DNA from: Holothuria scabra
Lineage: Eukaryota > Echinodermata > Holothuroidea > Aspidochirotida > Holothuriidae
NCBI GenBank assembly: GCA_037179385.1
Contig: CM074187.1
Location: forward strand, 8,178,450-8,242,449
DNA: 64,000 bases
Direction: 5' to 3'
In this document: positions 1 to 12,586 of the stretch, piece after piece
Layout of the letters: each line of letters begins with the position of its first letter
Position numbering within the stretch: the first letter of the stretch is position 1
Notes under the pieces: model-generated
What the model saw: only the letters and a program-made list of their open reading frames with translations
The model's database searches: none
Told to the model about the DNA's origin: nothing
Position numbers and translations under genes: made by a program

Positions 1-959
1 ATTGCCCGCCCTCTGTCTCTGGAAAGTAAAAAATTCGGAAATTTGCCATTTGTGACATCGGTCAGCTAAGGTGTGATTTTCCCAACTCTTCTTTAATGAA
101 TTCCAAATTCTCTCCAATAATTATTTGCTTCAAAAATGCAAATATTTTCGCGCGCTATTGCAGTAGTTCTCGCTCATAAATCAGTTTGGTAAGCTTTTCC
201 GAGTTCTGGAAATGACAAAATTGGAAAGTTGTCATATGTGACACCAGATCATCAAGTATCGCCGGCTACTAAAAATGATATTTTCATACATTTTTCTTTA
301 AGTTTCTTTCATGAAATTCCAAACTTTCTCCAATATAAGCTCTTGACATTTGAAATGTAGCCAAAGAGCCTCAACTCTTAGGCCTTAGATAGCATTACGT
401 TGCAACAACGATCTGTGGTCGTCGTGCAGTCTCAGATTTGCCAATAGGCAGATAGGAAATTAAGATCTTCATTAACCACCCAACTCTTCAAATTTCATTA
501 CAGGAAGCTCAGAATCCCAAGATTTTGCGCAATACTAGCTCCATATTTTCAAATATTTGTTTGAACAGGGACAAAATCTCGGAGCGTTTCGCGTGCCGGA
601 AATAACGGCCTAGTGCGGTGGTGTTCACACTTTAAATAAAATCGAAAAATTTGGATGCTCCCATTCCCCCGACAAAGAGTCTATTTACGCCACTAGGTTT
701 ATCATTAGAAATTTTGTAAAAGCCCTTGCGTTTAATCCCTTAAGAAAAGAAAGTAATAGTGAAAATGAAATTTTATTTTTTGGTACTTTGCGAAAGATTG
801 TTCAAACAAAGCGATTCAAATTTCATTCATTTTTCCTTCGAACGACATCTTACATGTGGGCAGAGGGTGGCAACCTACCTTTCATTTTCGGATAGAAAAC
901 TTCCGTGTAATTTTATTATCCTATGTAAATAGGCACATGTATTCTTAGGCTAAAATATA
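1..959. other. no gene seen
   Basis: AT-rich, with weak similarity between two short stretches (GAATTCCAAATTCTCTCCAA near 100 and GAAATTCCAAACTTTCTCCA near 312). No supported feature. Confidence 0.5.
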
Positions 960-1210
960 AAGGCAACTGCGCTGTAAATCAAAAGAATGAATTAAGTCTC
1001 AATTCAGTAGAGTCAAAAGTATGAATTTACTCCATTAGAGTGTCACTTCACTTCAAGACTAGTGAAATTCATCCTAAGAATCGTGAAATTCACTCCAAGA
1101 AGAGAAAAATTCGCTTAAAGAAGGGTTTACTCTTTAAGTAGTGCATGCAGGGATCTCTCTTATTTTAAGAGTGATCACTGAAGGCACCAGGTAAGAGTGA
1201 AACCTCACTA
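960..1210. repeat. half of a GAGTG-rich palindromic MITE
   Basis: It resembles one arm of the palindromic element at 29,357-29,716 (repeated TTCACTCCAAGAAGAG-type words, then AAGAGTGATCACTG). Only one arm is recognisable here. Confidence 0.5.
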
Positions 1211-1219
1211 ACTAACAGT

Positions 1220-1447
1220 ACTTTTTCCAAAGTCTTCCCGACCCTCTGCCAAAGGGCCGTTCGGCGAAACCAAACTTGAAACTGCTTCCCGAAGTAGCTA
1301 TACGTCCACTGAAGGACAACACTTGACCAACCTCAAGGTCTTCAGACCATTAACATTAGTGGTCTGTCATGCATGGCTCCATTCGAGACTGGATAAACAG
1401 AACAGATACTACACATGATCTTAGCCGAAAGGCCGAGAAGCACTCGC
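1220..1447 (-). ncRNA. repeat unit with U2 snRNA-like 5' domain (copy 1)
   Basis: Read on the minus strand from about 1441, the first 43 nt match the 5' end of U2 snRNA with two differences: stem-loop I (GCTTCTCGGCCTTTCGGC), then TAAGATC and the branch-site recognition GTGTAGTATCTGTTCT. After that the match stops. There is no U2 stem IIa and no clear Sm site. About 180 nt of hairpins follow instead, and this body is shared with three other copies. It could be a snRNA-headed SINE (SINEU-like) or a novel structured RNA; a working U2 gene is unlikely. The U2 similarity is from memory of the U2 sequence. Confidence 0.5.
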
Positions 1448-1453
1448 TCACAG

Positions 1454-1645
1454 TTTTTTTTTTCAAAAGTCCCCCGACTCTCTGGCAAAGAGCCAGGGGC
1501 GAAAACCAAACAGCACTTTCCGAATGAGTTCTGCTCCCAAAAGGAGCTACGTCCCCAAGGGACAACTCAACTCAGCATGACCAACTGAACGACCTGAGGT
1601 GCGGAGTCTCGTTCTAGACTGGCTGAATAGAACGGCCTCCTCTGG
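1454..1645 (-). repeat. diverged body copy of the U2-head repeat (copy 2)
   Basis: It shares the hairpin-rich body with copies 1 and 3 (GGACGTAGCTCC, then GGGAGCAG, then TTTGGTTTTCGCC, then a CTCTTTGCCAGAG hairpin). The U2-like head is replaced by unrelated sequence. Several stems keep pairing through paired changes, for example GCTTC/GAAGC in copy 3 versus GCTCC/GGAGC here. Confidence 0.55.
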
Positions 1646-1692
1646 CAAAGGGCAGCCTTTACATTTTCGTGATAGCTGTGCTCAGGCACTCA

Positions 1693-1910
1693 CTACTTTT
1701 TCTAAAGTCCTCCCGACCCTCTGGCAAAGGGCCGTTCGGCGAAACCAAACTTGATACTGCTTCCCGAAGAAGCTATTACGTCCACTGAAGGACAACACTT
1801 AACGACCAACCTCGCGGCCTTCAGACCATTTTCATCATTGGTCTGTCATGTATGGCTCCATTCTTGACTGGATGAAAAGAACAGATACTACACATGATCT
1901 TAGCCAAAAG
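1693..1910 (-). repeat. U2-head repeat, copy 3 (head truncated)
   Basis: Very similar to copy 1 through the body and the branch-site part of the head (GGCTAAGATCATGTGTAGTA). It then breaks off at 1910, lacking the outer strand of U2 stem-loop I. The three units run head-to-tail with a period near 240 bp. Confidence 0.6.
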
Positions 1911-2127
1911 TGAATTTTATTAAACCTCTCTCCACATGTAAGGTAGCATAGCGCAGATGGCATAACATTATGTACCTGCAAAATCCAAACGAAGGGGCGG
2001 CTGAAGTCCCCAGAAAAATTTCTCCTTTTGAAAGTCTCAATTGACCATTTTTACAGATTTGGTTCCCCTTTCCGAAAAGTTTTCTCCCATGGAAACCATC
2101 TCATTTCTCCCAGTGTACCTCTCTCTA

Positions 2128-2673
2128 ACTCACGCTTTAATTGTATTAAATAAAGAATGAGAAAACCCATTAAAACCACGAAAGTAATGCTAACCGGCCG
2201 GGAATAATTTATAGGTCCTACTAACCAACAAATACACAGTGTACTGTTAAGGTGCGTTACTTAACCTAAGGTAAGTTCACACCAAAGCCAAAATCCCCTA
2301 CGGTTTGCGGATTGGACTCGAATATTTGTTTCTATCCTAGGATAAATAGGACACTTTTTTGATGAAAAATGTCAAACCTCGCTCATATTTGTCTTTAGAG
2401 ACTCACGCTTTAATTGTATTAAATAAAGAATGAGAAAACCCATTAAAACCACGAAAGTAATGCTAACCGGCCGGGAATAATTTATAGGTCCTACTAACCA
2501 ACAAATACACAGTGTACTGTTAAGGTGCGTTACTTAACCTAAGGTAAGTTCACACCAAAGCCGAAATCCCCTACGGTTTGCGGATTGGACTCGAATATTT
2601 GTTTCTATCCTAGGATAAATAGGACACTTTTTTGATGAAAAATGTCAAACCTCGCTCATATTTGTCTTTAGAG
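2128..2673. repeat. near-identical tandem duplication, 273-bp unit x2
   Basis: Two adjacent copies (2128-2400 and 2401-2673) begin ACTCACGCTTTAATTG and end GTCTTTAGAGAC. I see one difference (CCAAAAT versus CCGAAAT) plus the junction. There is no coding frame in the unit. Either a very recent duplication or an assembly artefact. Confidence 0.9.
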
Positions 2674-4489
2674 ACACGTGCCTCGAAGTAATCTTTGGAA
2701 TACTAACTCGGAAGATTTGGGAGAGTCACCGGCATTTTATTGTTCTTATACTTTTACCTACTTCTTTCTACTTTAAATGTTTATTCTTACATGTTCTTAT
2801 TTTTTCCTTTTATTTTTCTTCATATGTACTTGTATTTTGTGTACTGTCGCCGAATAATCATTTTATTTCCAAATTATCGATTGAAATGGGCAATAAACAG
2901 TTATCTGTATTCTCGTGCATATCAACCGAGTAAAGAAGTGCTCCGTATCGTGCTTAATTATACCAAAATGGTACAATAAAACCTTACTGAAGGGGAGGGT
3001 GGCTTTGGGAGCACATCTGCGTTAAATTTGCGTTTTAAAACTAAAACTTGTCAATTTACTTTGTTTGACGGAGGTGATTTAGTGTTTGATTGTTTACAGT
3101 GCAAACGGATCGCTTTAGACATATACTCGGGGTCAAATACTCTTACAGGTACTAAGAGATTCTTAAAAAACAGGGGGTACTTATCAGTGAACTGTCATCA
3201 TGACAGAAGAACAGAACTCCAACCCAGTTGGCTTTAATTTGGGACTAGTTAAAAATTTGTATCACATGTTATGAGGTCCCAGGATTTACGTGGCAAATGA
3301 CTGTTACGGGCAAAGTGTCGGTTGAGATAGTAGAAGGACTATAATACTCCTCTGCCTCGTTACCTTTTCTGAAAACGCTGAACTCATAAAGTGAAAAGAG
3401 ATGTCGCCAGAAAATGTCCATCTTCTATACCAGCTAACAAATCACCCTTTAGGAACTGATTTGAAAATATTGTAAGACCATAAGGTTTGCTTATGAACGC
3501 ACAATTCCATGATTTTGTGGCTAAAGACTGGTTAACATTTCTTAAAACATTTTCCAGGCACTATAAACATCTGAAACTGAATATACTACGTCCTAGAAAG
3601 CCGCATTACTTTGGAAATGAAACGCATCAAATAAGTTAATTACAAGCAACACCTTTGCAAAAATCTATGAAATGAGAGAAAATTGTGTACCCTAAATGAC
3701 TTTCTTTATTGTTGAGTGCTTATGTTACCAATATTTGTACTATTCAATGCGATGGCCAACTCTGAAATAAAGGCCTGTTTAGCCTATTAATACACCTAAG
3801 CCCGATGCTGAAGTGCCAAATAATAATGCATGAAATCCGATAAAGATTTGAACTCCAAAGTCGAAGTTTTAGCTCTGGACATAAATAAACCCTACATACT
3901 CGGGCTACTTGTCAGCTTGGGAAAGCAAATATGTGGTTAAAAATACAACATTAAGTGGATATCATTGACACTATGATAACGTTGATACAAGGTTAACATT
4001 GATAGATTAAGACCTAATACTTTCGGTAAATACTTTCATAGATGATCCATATAGGAATGAAAAGAAGAGCGACAAATCTTAATTCATCGCTCAAGGGTTT
4101 TATATTGATTTTCATTGGCAGCGTAGATGCACTCTGACGTATTGACTACACTTCTGAAGACTACGCACATGCGCATTGCAACTCATCACTTGTTACTGGG
4201 TGCACGTTTTCCAGGGAACATAATAAATGGCTCGTGAAAAGGTGAGCAATTCACTTAACTTGTAAATGGGCGTTAATGGCAAAGTTTTTTCTCCCTAATT
4301 GGAAAATAAACTTTCTCTTCGAAAGAAAGCATAACCCCAAATCTGCTGCTATTGAAAAGATTTTTACTTTAAATTAGACTTGGTCGGTTAAAGTTCAGCT
4401 TCATGGACATAGTAGTTAACGAATATCATTTAACATAAGGGAAAATATAAAGAGGAGTTTTCTTTCGAAAAGTGTGTTTAGTAAAAGAA
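2674..4489. other. upstream flank of the homeobox gene
   Basis: Contains short AT-rich frames (2740-2979, 3028-3237) with no motif. This is the likely promoter-proximal region of the homeobox gene. No confident regulatory site beyond the weak TATA-like box. Confidence 0.5.
4446..4452 (+). promoter_or_regulatory. possible TATA-like box upstream of the homeobox gene
   Basis: TATAAAG lies 38 bp before the chosen ATG. If used, transcription would start about 10-15 nt before the ATG, giving a very short leader. In this AT-rich sequence it may be chance, and the true start could be further upstream. Confidence 0.2.
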
Positions 4490-5039
4490 ATGGAGGAGTG
4501 CGGAGCGTCCATCGCGAACCAACGTAGCAGTTGCAATGATTCATCGTCTTGTGTGCCACACCATCACACAGTAACAACGTTTGGTCCAAATATGGAAATT
4601 GAACCCATATTCGATACATCAAACAGATCGGACTTCGATGTCCCAACATCTCCCTCGTCAAATAGAAGTACACCAGTCTCTTGCCACGAAGACAACGGAC
4701 ACAAGAACAATTCATTCTCTATCCAGAACATCCTAGGAGAAGTAAGTCCGGTACGGACGGGGGTAGAGGAAAGAAAAGAATGCGATTTAAATAACAATAA
4801 GGAAATTTTATTGCCAAAACAATCAGCAGAAAACTTAAAACAGAGAAACGGGGACATAGCCGCCATTTTGCGACCAACTGCTATCAGAGACACCGGACTA
4901 CCTCTGGACAACCCTTGGATGATTGCAACGAGCTTAGGACAAGTTCAGCCTTCTTCACCCCTCTCCCCACCCACTGTACCCCACGCATGGTCTCCTTGGT
5001 GCACGCCTCCATTTGGACTGCCGCGTCCCCTTGTTCAAG
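4490..5039 (+). CDS. NK-like homeobox gene, coding exon 1 (N-terminal region with eh1 repressor motif)
   Basis: This exon encodes residues 1-183 of a predicted 376-residue homeodomain transcription factor acting in the nucleus. ATG 4490 is the first ATG after an in-frame TAA at 4448. The exon ends at a GT donor (5040) in phase 1, after a run rich in Pro and Trp. Residues 76-82 read FSIQNIL, a textbook eh1 (engrailed homology 1) motif. In NK-like, Msx, Tlx and BarH proteins this motif recruits Groucho/TLE co-repressors, so repression is the inferred mode of action. The rest is Ser/Pro/Asn-rich and probably disordered, ending in a Trp/Pro-rich patch (residues about 160-183). Joining to exon 2 is phase-consistent: G plus GT restores a Gly codon. 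The frame, start and motif are seen directly; the co-repressor link is family knowledge. Confidence 0.9.
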
Positions 5040-7257
5040 GTAAGGAATATTTTTTATCATTTAATTAGTTGAAGAAATATTTGAACATAAGGCCATTTTT
5101 TCTTTTTGCAAGTTGCTATTACGTTGCATTTGTTTTAAATTACTTTCTATCGGATAACGGAAGAAGTTAAAAATGATAACCTTTTAAAAAATTGTAACTC
5201 TATCAAAGATCAAGTATATTTAAATCTCGATAACCATTGAGACACACTGAATGGCATATCATTTCAACTTTCCCCCCCACATAGTGAACACTTCCTTTAA
5301 CCTAAAAAGGATGTTAGCGTGAGGGTCATAACTGAGATAACTATGCTATTCGATTTAGGTAGAAGCAGAACTACAGCTTTTTATCCATGAAATATTAGTG
5401 AATTTGCCAAAAAAACAAGCATACCTTTTACCCCCAATAAGGACAATTTCTGTCCGAGTATCAGGCCTGCAGGAGGTAGAGACTACTATAAAACGGCACG
5501 TAGTTTCTTGTGCTCAGATACAACTGTTGCATCCATGTCTATAAACTATTTATTTGCTTTGTTCAAGCACTGATTATGAAAATAAGAAAATCAATTTCGA
5601 TTTTTCAATTTCTACAGAAGAATAACATTTGAACAATAATATTTTGGCTTTGGAATGTCTGCATTATTCATAAGTAAAGAACGATTAACGGTTTCATATG
5701 CTTATATGTGAAGAAGACACAACGACAGACTTTTCATGTTGTCGTCATGTGCAAGTATTAAAGTAAACCACTTAAAAACTTAACGTTTAACTTAGCCATT
5801 ATTTTGCCAAGCAATTGCTGAAGTTGAGAAATTCAAAGGTAAGATATGATGTAATGGATATTACAGTTATTGGAAACTGGAAAGTAATGTGTAATGTAAA
5901 TGACTTTAAAACTATTAAATTAATACTTTTATTTTATTTCAAACTTGGAACAGACTTAAAGTGTCTGGGTAACAATTTAATTGTCTTCAAACTGAAAAGC
6001 GGACTCTCGATGGAATGTAGTATTGCATGTCCGACTTTGAAACATGTTTATCCGGCTTTCTCGCTTTGTTCTGTGGATGGATTCTAATTCAGAAATTTGT
6101 GTGCACATACTTAAGCTGCTTACCACATTTATTGTTAAGACAAACAAATGCCATTTATTATTCAAATAAACTTATCATTTATCAACCTGGAATGATACGC
6201 CTTCAAAGGGACATGTATTAAAATGTATTACAGGCTATTGCTTGAAGATAAAAGTCTTTTAAGTAGTGTAAAAATAATTAGGTTTGAAAATATACCTTTT
6301 AATTTAATTGGAAATTTTTGCTTATAGTGCAGGTTGAACCATTTTCCACAAAAGCCTGAAGTACTGACATAATTGATAGTGGTAATGCATTTAATGAAGC
6401 AGATTAATTACTGAATGGCGTAAACCTTTAAGGGAAATATGACTCTTAAAGCGAAAGGATGTTCATCCTAAATTTAAGAAATGTCTTAAACACTCTTTAA
6501 ATCCATGCAACTTAATTAAAATAACATAAAATTACAAGAAAGTCACAGAGAAATTTAATGTAACCTGTAGACTCGTTTATAGTTTCGTTTGTTGTATATT
6601 TCACAAAGGCGTTCTAACTTAGGCTTTTTCATTTGGAGCAAAAGTCACGCAACGAAATAAAACAACAAAAATTGGAAGTGATTTTCTTTTTGCATATTTT
6701 GGTATAAATTCTCTGGAAGGATGATACCGTTGGTGAAAAACCCTCTTAGAAAAGATGCTGTTATTTGTTTATGTACGTTTGTCCCCTTGTCCCATGTTAA
6801 GTTTTATTGAAGACATTTAAACAATAAATGGTTAAGTAAAAACCGTCAAACGTTTCATCGATTTCCATTGAAATCCCAAATACATTCTGTCTGGGGACTT
6901 TAAAAAGTATTAAAAGACATTCATCTGGTTGGTTTGGTGTCATGCGCTCTTGCAACACTCGAATTGACAGAACTGTTGCCTTTTTATTGTTGGCAAACAA
7001 AAGAGTGTTTCTAGCAGACACGATACGATGAAGGTATCCCGAGAAATCGATGGTAGACAGCTATTGTATTGTAGATATGATTAGCGCATGAAGCACTTAA
7101 ATTAACATTATCGCCTGACAGGTATTGTCAAGTGGCGACAGTTTGGTGTCAACTGAAGGTATCGGTCTTTACACGTCTAATCTTTGAAGGACCATAACGA
7201 TGATGATAAATGGGTCATGTATATAGGCCACACATTACAAAGTGTTTTTGTAAATGT

Positions 7258-7372
7258 TCGATGGAGTTTTACGGCTCAGTTTCTAACCAACTGAATTAAG
7301 TCGGGTCGGCTCCGGTCCTTTTCCCAGTTGGGGATCACTGGCTTGTTTCCCCACTCTATTGCTTAGCGTGAT
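7258..7372 (-). mobile_element. tRNA-derived SINE fragment (3' half)
   Basis: Reverse-complement match to the SINE 3' half seen at 12,090-12,180 and 42,111-42,209: AGCCAGTGA, then a TCGACTT-like block, then GGTTAGAAACTGAGCC and AAAACTCCATC. The 5' half is missing. Confidence 0.7.
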
Positions 7373-9824
7373 AGCACTATGTTCCATTTTAAAATTCTTC
7401 GTTGTGATTCGATCAGGCCTATTTGTAAGCAACAGATTCATTCAATTCAAGATTGCACAATCAATGAAATCCATCGAAACAATTTTTAAATGAATTAACA
7501 TATTAAGATTTCACGTTTGTTATAAAGTTAAAAGATTCCCCGAAATGATCAACTAAAAACCAAATTTTAAAGTTTGAAGTTTAATCTGCTTAAAGTTTTA
7601 TCTGTTAAAAGTTTTATCTGTGCTGGCTGTTTAGTTTAATCTATGCTGGCGGTAAAGACAATTTCTGAGGAAAAGTTTGGATTTCTCTTAGCATTTCAAG
7701 TAAGATCTTCAACTTTTCTCCAAATAATAAAAATAATAGACAAATAAACTAAGGAAAATTCTTCACCTTTCTACTGTCAATGTGTGACTGTCTTTTGTTG
7801 TACACTGAGTAGCATGAACTAGGAAATGAGCCTTACACGAATGACAGGAAGTGTACCAATAAATCTAGAAATAATTTATCATTTATCATGCATGGTTTAT
7901 CATACACTTCATCATTAAGATGATTATGGTACTAGCTTCATATTTTAGATGAGTTTAGCTTACATTTGAAATGATTCTGGGATGATGCAAATCACCTAAA
8001 TACTTCAGAAAATAGAAAATATAAAGGTAACATTCGTGAGTTATTATTCATATGTGGTTGCCATTTTGATTATCGGTTGCTGAGCATCCCTGAAAGAAAT
8101 TTGAAATATTTTGAAATACAATGTTCACCTAAAGTAAATGTGTTTCACACAAATGTTCAGACTACCTCCTTCCGTATATTTAGAGGGACGAATCTTTCTT
8201 TCTGTCAGTACGACGATTGTATTCTTCCGATAGTGCAAGCTCGTTTGAGAGGCTTGCCAAAAATGAAGGTAATTCTTGCATGCTATTTGCACTCAAAAAT
8301 TACAAAGCAGTAAAACGTATTTACTTGAGAATTGTTCGAAAAAGAAAAGTAAAATTAACCTTTATGTGACAACGTTTGATGAAGGTAATTCAATTAGGTC
8401 GTTAACTGAAGCGTAAATATGACATACATGTATGGGGTGCGTAAATTTCTACCCCTCTGACACTGGAGCTATTCTTACCCTTCGTTAAATATTCATCTCA
8501 TCAATAACTCGTAGAAGATGCGCGATGAAGCTTGAAAAAACTCTTGAATGCAAAATGTACTTAACGTAAAAAAGTGTTTGTTCAAAGTAGGCGCACAAAA
8601 TCCGTTCATCAATAAAATGTCAAACACGGTGTTCGATAAGATTAGAGATGATTTCATGTGGTGAAAGGGCCCGAAGTACAGGGTGCCTTTTATCTCTACA
8701 GTTGCTACAGCAGAACAAATTCAGCTTGTCAAATCTCGTTTTTTCAAGTTGACAAAAGAATAAACACGACAGTTCCGATAAGATTAGATCAATGATATTT
8801 TACCTGTTCCTTCAAACATTTTGCAATAAGCATTTAAACATTGAAAGTAGCAAGCTTTTTCAAGGCATGGAATGATTTTCCATTATTTAACTAAGAGTCA
8901 CGTGATTTCCTCATGATACAGTTTCAAGTAACCCTATGCCTTTTCACACTGAAACTTGTGATGTTGATTCAAGGACATGCCAAAAAATTACTCGCTTAAT
9001 CTATATATTAAAAATCTGGGTATAGATTCCTAAGAACTATTCAATAAGTTTGCTGGATATAATGGAGATTTTGGGGCGGACCTTTTTCGACGTATTTTCA
9101 GTCAACTGGTCACTTACTGGTGTACTCAGAAAGGAAAATGCTCCAATCATGATGGGCCTTTCCACTTGACCTTCAGAATTGGTTCACAATATGAGACAAA
9201 ACTGAAACCTTTGGATTTTGAACGTGTCAAAAATGGTTATACATATAGGTGTTCAATTGATATGACCAATTTAAAAGCAGGAAATTAACAAAGTGCAAAG
9301 TCTACGATATAAAAATGAATAAAAATTTTAAGACACGTGAAGTACCCTAACTTAGCTGACTGTTCTCAAAAGATTGTATAAAGGGAGGAATCACATACAA
9401 CAAATCCAGTTTAGTTTGGGGAGTTTGAAACATTAAGTCATTTACCCCGTGTATCATGTTATGTATTTTGTTCGCCTTAGTGAACCCGTCTTGATATTTT
9501 GTACAACTTAAAAGAAGATATTGACTTTAGTTACAGCCATCTTGACTTAAGTGAATCAAAATGGGCACAGAATGAGTTGCAGTATATCAATCAGCTTGAA
9601 TTTACTGAATGCTTTTCGATGCCCAATTGGACACCCCCTTAGTCATGCTAGCAGTCAGAGCTGGAATTTTCGCCCCCCCCCCCCATTTCGCAATGCCTAC
9701 TGCATTCAACCGACCGGAATTACAGAACTCACGTAAACAACTTGTTACTCACAGCTTTCTTTCAAAGCCTTTGGAATATGGCTAATCCTAATATAACCAA
9801 TTCTAATCCTTTTGCTTACAATGG

Positions 9825-9881
9825 GTTGGCTCGACTTGAACCAATTGGTTGGAAACTGGGCTGTAAAACTCTATCCACAAT
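9825..9881 (+). mobile_element. tRNA-derived SINE fragment (3' end)
   Basis: Carries GGCTCGACTTGAACCAATTG, then GGAAACTGGGCTGTAAAACTC, the hallmark 3' end of the SINE family. No AACT tail remains. Confidence 0.65.
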
Positions 9882-10899
9882 GAGGAGGGCCCTCTTTATG
9901 GCTTAAATCGAAGTCAATATTACCAGGAAGGCTCTGTTTTTAATCAAATAGAAGTCAGTGCTCAGCATACTAGAACGGAGTAATGTTCTCGGCCACTGGA
10001 AGGAACTGTTAACTTCCAACAAGTGATGAAAAGTCAGAATCATATGGAATCAAACCGTGACATGCTTGAGCGAAAGTCGTGGACTTAAAGATTTAAAGAC
10101 CAAGTCTATAGTGGTTAGACTTTGGGAGACAAGACTAGATACAATACTAAATACTAACTCTTATCCACACAGACTACACTAAAGAACCCTGTGGTTTCTT
10201 AAAACGGACGGAAAATAACTAAAATTAGTCTTTTATCTTTCGTTTACTTGAGTCTGATTACTTGTTATTATTTGAATTTGTAATGGCACATTCGAATTTT
10301 TGAAATAGATATTTTTCAAACCTTCAAGAAAAAATGTAACTTACTTATTCCTCTTATGACTGAATCATGTTTGTATGCATCCTCTATAATCAGAAATATG
10401 ATAATAACGCTGTTTGTTCAGCTACAACATTCTGAGATCTGGGTTAATTCATGCGGTCAATTGGATAATTGTCAAAGAACTGAAACAAATTAAGTGGATT
10501 ATTCGGATAGCAAAATGACTTATTCCAATTTTTTAGCTACATGACATACAATCTTTAAAGCTCTAAGCCTTCTTTTATTTCCAGTATTATGGAGATGATT
10601 CCCAATCTAGATTATTTCGACCTCTCTTTTGTACCCGAAAGTTCCAGGGAGGAAGAGGTGGCGTCAGGAAGGGGCAAAAGCCTCCTTTATTCGTAAAGAA
10701 ATGTGAAAAGAGAAGGAAAAGAAGGGAAAGAGAATAAAGACAGCACCCAACTCATGCTTTGCCCCCCTATCAAAACACCCTGGTGCAGTCCTTGCAGGAA
10801 GGTGTTAGGTCTAATAACAACTTCTTGTCCGTAACTCGTATTTGATGAATTTCTTTTCTTTTTCTTTAGTTTAAAATTATTAAAATCGTTTTGTGATAG

Positions 10900-11098
10900 G
10901 TCCTAAACCAGTTGGTCGTCGTCCTCGAAAACCGGGAGTTGACAGGAAACCTCGACAAGCTTACTCATCAAAACAACTCGAACGACTGGAGGAAGAGTTT
11001 AAGGCTGATAAGTATTTGAGTGTTAGTAAACGACTTGAATTAAGTTTAGCTCTCAACTTGACGGAGACGCAGATCAAGACGTGGTTCCAAAATCGAAG
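10900..11098 (+). CDS. NK-like homeobox gene, coding exon 2 (homeodomain helices 1 to mid-helix 3)
   Basis: AG acceptor at 10898-10899 and GT donor at 11099-11100. The exon starts with a basic linker (GRRPRKPG), then homeodomain positions 1-53, protein residues 198-250. Invariant positions are present: Arg5, Leu16, Phe20, Trp48, Phe49, Asn51, Arg53. Position 50 is Gln and position 47 is Thr (KTWFQNRR), as in BarH, Tlx and related NK-like proteins. Positions 6 and 8 are Gln and Tyr, where Thr and Phe are usual. The pattern (RKPRQAYSSKQLERLEEEF, then [21 protein letters not shown]) places it in the ANTP class, NK-like subclass. From memory it is closest to the Nedx / lateral muscles scarcer (lms) type, with Abox or Barx/BarH relatives as alternatives. 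The class is certain; the family name is inferred without a database search. Confidence 0.95.
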
Positions 11099-12004
11099 GT
11101 ACGGCTTGAAATTTAGGGGTTCTTTTTTTTTTTTTTCATTTTTCAGGAACAATAATAAACTACATAAATCAAATCCATTTTGATAGCAATAAAATGATAA
11201 GGTTTGGATTAAACAGCTTTGATTGCAATGAAATGGTAACGTTTGAAAAGTCCCAAAATTGCCAAAAAAAAAATGCTTTTTTCAGTTTGTCATCCAAAGA
11301 AAACTTTGAAATAATTTTTCTGTATCAGTTAGTTCAAAGGCATTTTTTGCTTTCATTTATATTTTGACATCAATCTTATGATGTATAAGTCAACATGAGG
11401 TTTGTATAAATACAATACTTTATCTCTTGGTTTGCATCGTATCACTGTCTCCAATAAATTAATTTATCTCTTCAAATCCAACACTCCACTTGTCTCTGGT
11501 AAATTTATTATGTTCGTCTTTATTGAAGTGTCATCTGCCACTGCCAGCAGCTGTTTAACTGATCTTAGCTCGTCTTGGTCATGAACTACTTCAACTTGTT
11601 CCGTCTTCTAATCTTAAGAAGCATCTTAATTGATATTCATTGCTGCAATTATGAGTTGAAACCTTTCAATTAAATTTCCTTCCCCTTTCATGGCTCGAAA
11701 TAAATTGCTCATTACTCCTGATTTTATAACTTCACATGTCTGTTATTACTCTTCAAATTGGACTTTTGCTTGGAGTAAACTGAAAGGGTACTTACTCGTT
11801 TATATCTACGAGCCCTTTGTCTTAATCACTTTTGTTAATGGATTTGTTCGTTGTGATCATTCATGTTAAGGTCTTAAAATCTAAGGGGTATACCGTGTAT
11901 ACTATACCGTCCGTATTATATCTAGTTTGACCAGACTTAAAATTATTGCAAAAGTGGTTATCGGTAATTCCTCACGTTAATGTTAAAATTTGAGTTTATT
12001 TTGG

Positions 12005-12178
12005 TTGGGAGTTCCAGTTCTTGCCGGGTCATACCGAAGGCTTCAAAAGGGAACAAACTGCCCTTGTGCTTGGTTCTCAGCACAAACAATGGAGTAGGGA
12101 AAACAAACCAGTGAGCCACAACTGGAAAAAAGACCGTAGTCGGCTCGACTTGAACTGATAGGTTGGAAACTTGGCCGT
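12005..12178 (+). mobile_element. tRNA-derived SINE, body plus 3' end
   Basis: Contains the post-B-box segment (GGGAGTTCCAGTTCTTGCCG, GGGTCATACC), the CAGTGAGCCACAACTGGAAA block and the GGCTCGACTTGAAC-GGAAACTTGG end. It runs straight into the AACT array, which is therefore its expanded tail. Confidence 0.75.

Positions 12179-12586
<408 letters not shown>

Larger units (their letters stand above)
5040..10899 (+). other. intron 1 of the homeobox gene
   Basis: A 5.86-kb GT-AG intron in phase 1. It holds a minus-strand SINE remnant (7258-7372) and a plus-strand SINE tail (9825-9881). A short poly-C tract lies near 9670. The rest shows no coding potential. Short frames at 5815-6087, 6027-6221 and 8077-8313 are AT-rich and lack any recognisable motif. 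Confidence 0.85.

Noticed and set aside
1356..1565. Minus-strand 69-codon frame
   Set aside because: Lies across the U2-head repeats. Structured RNA-like sequence, not coding.
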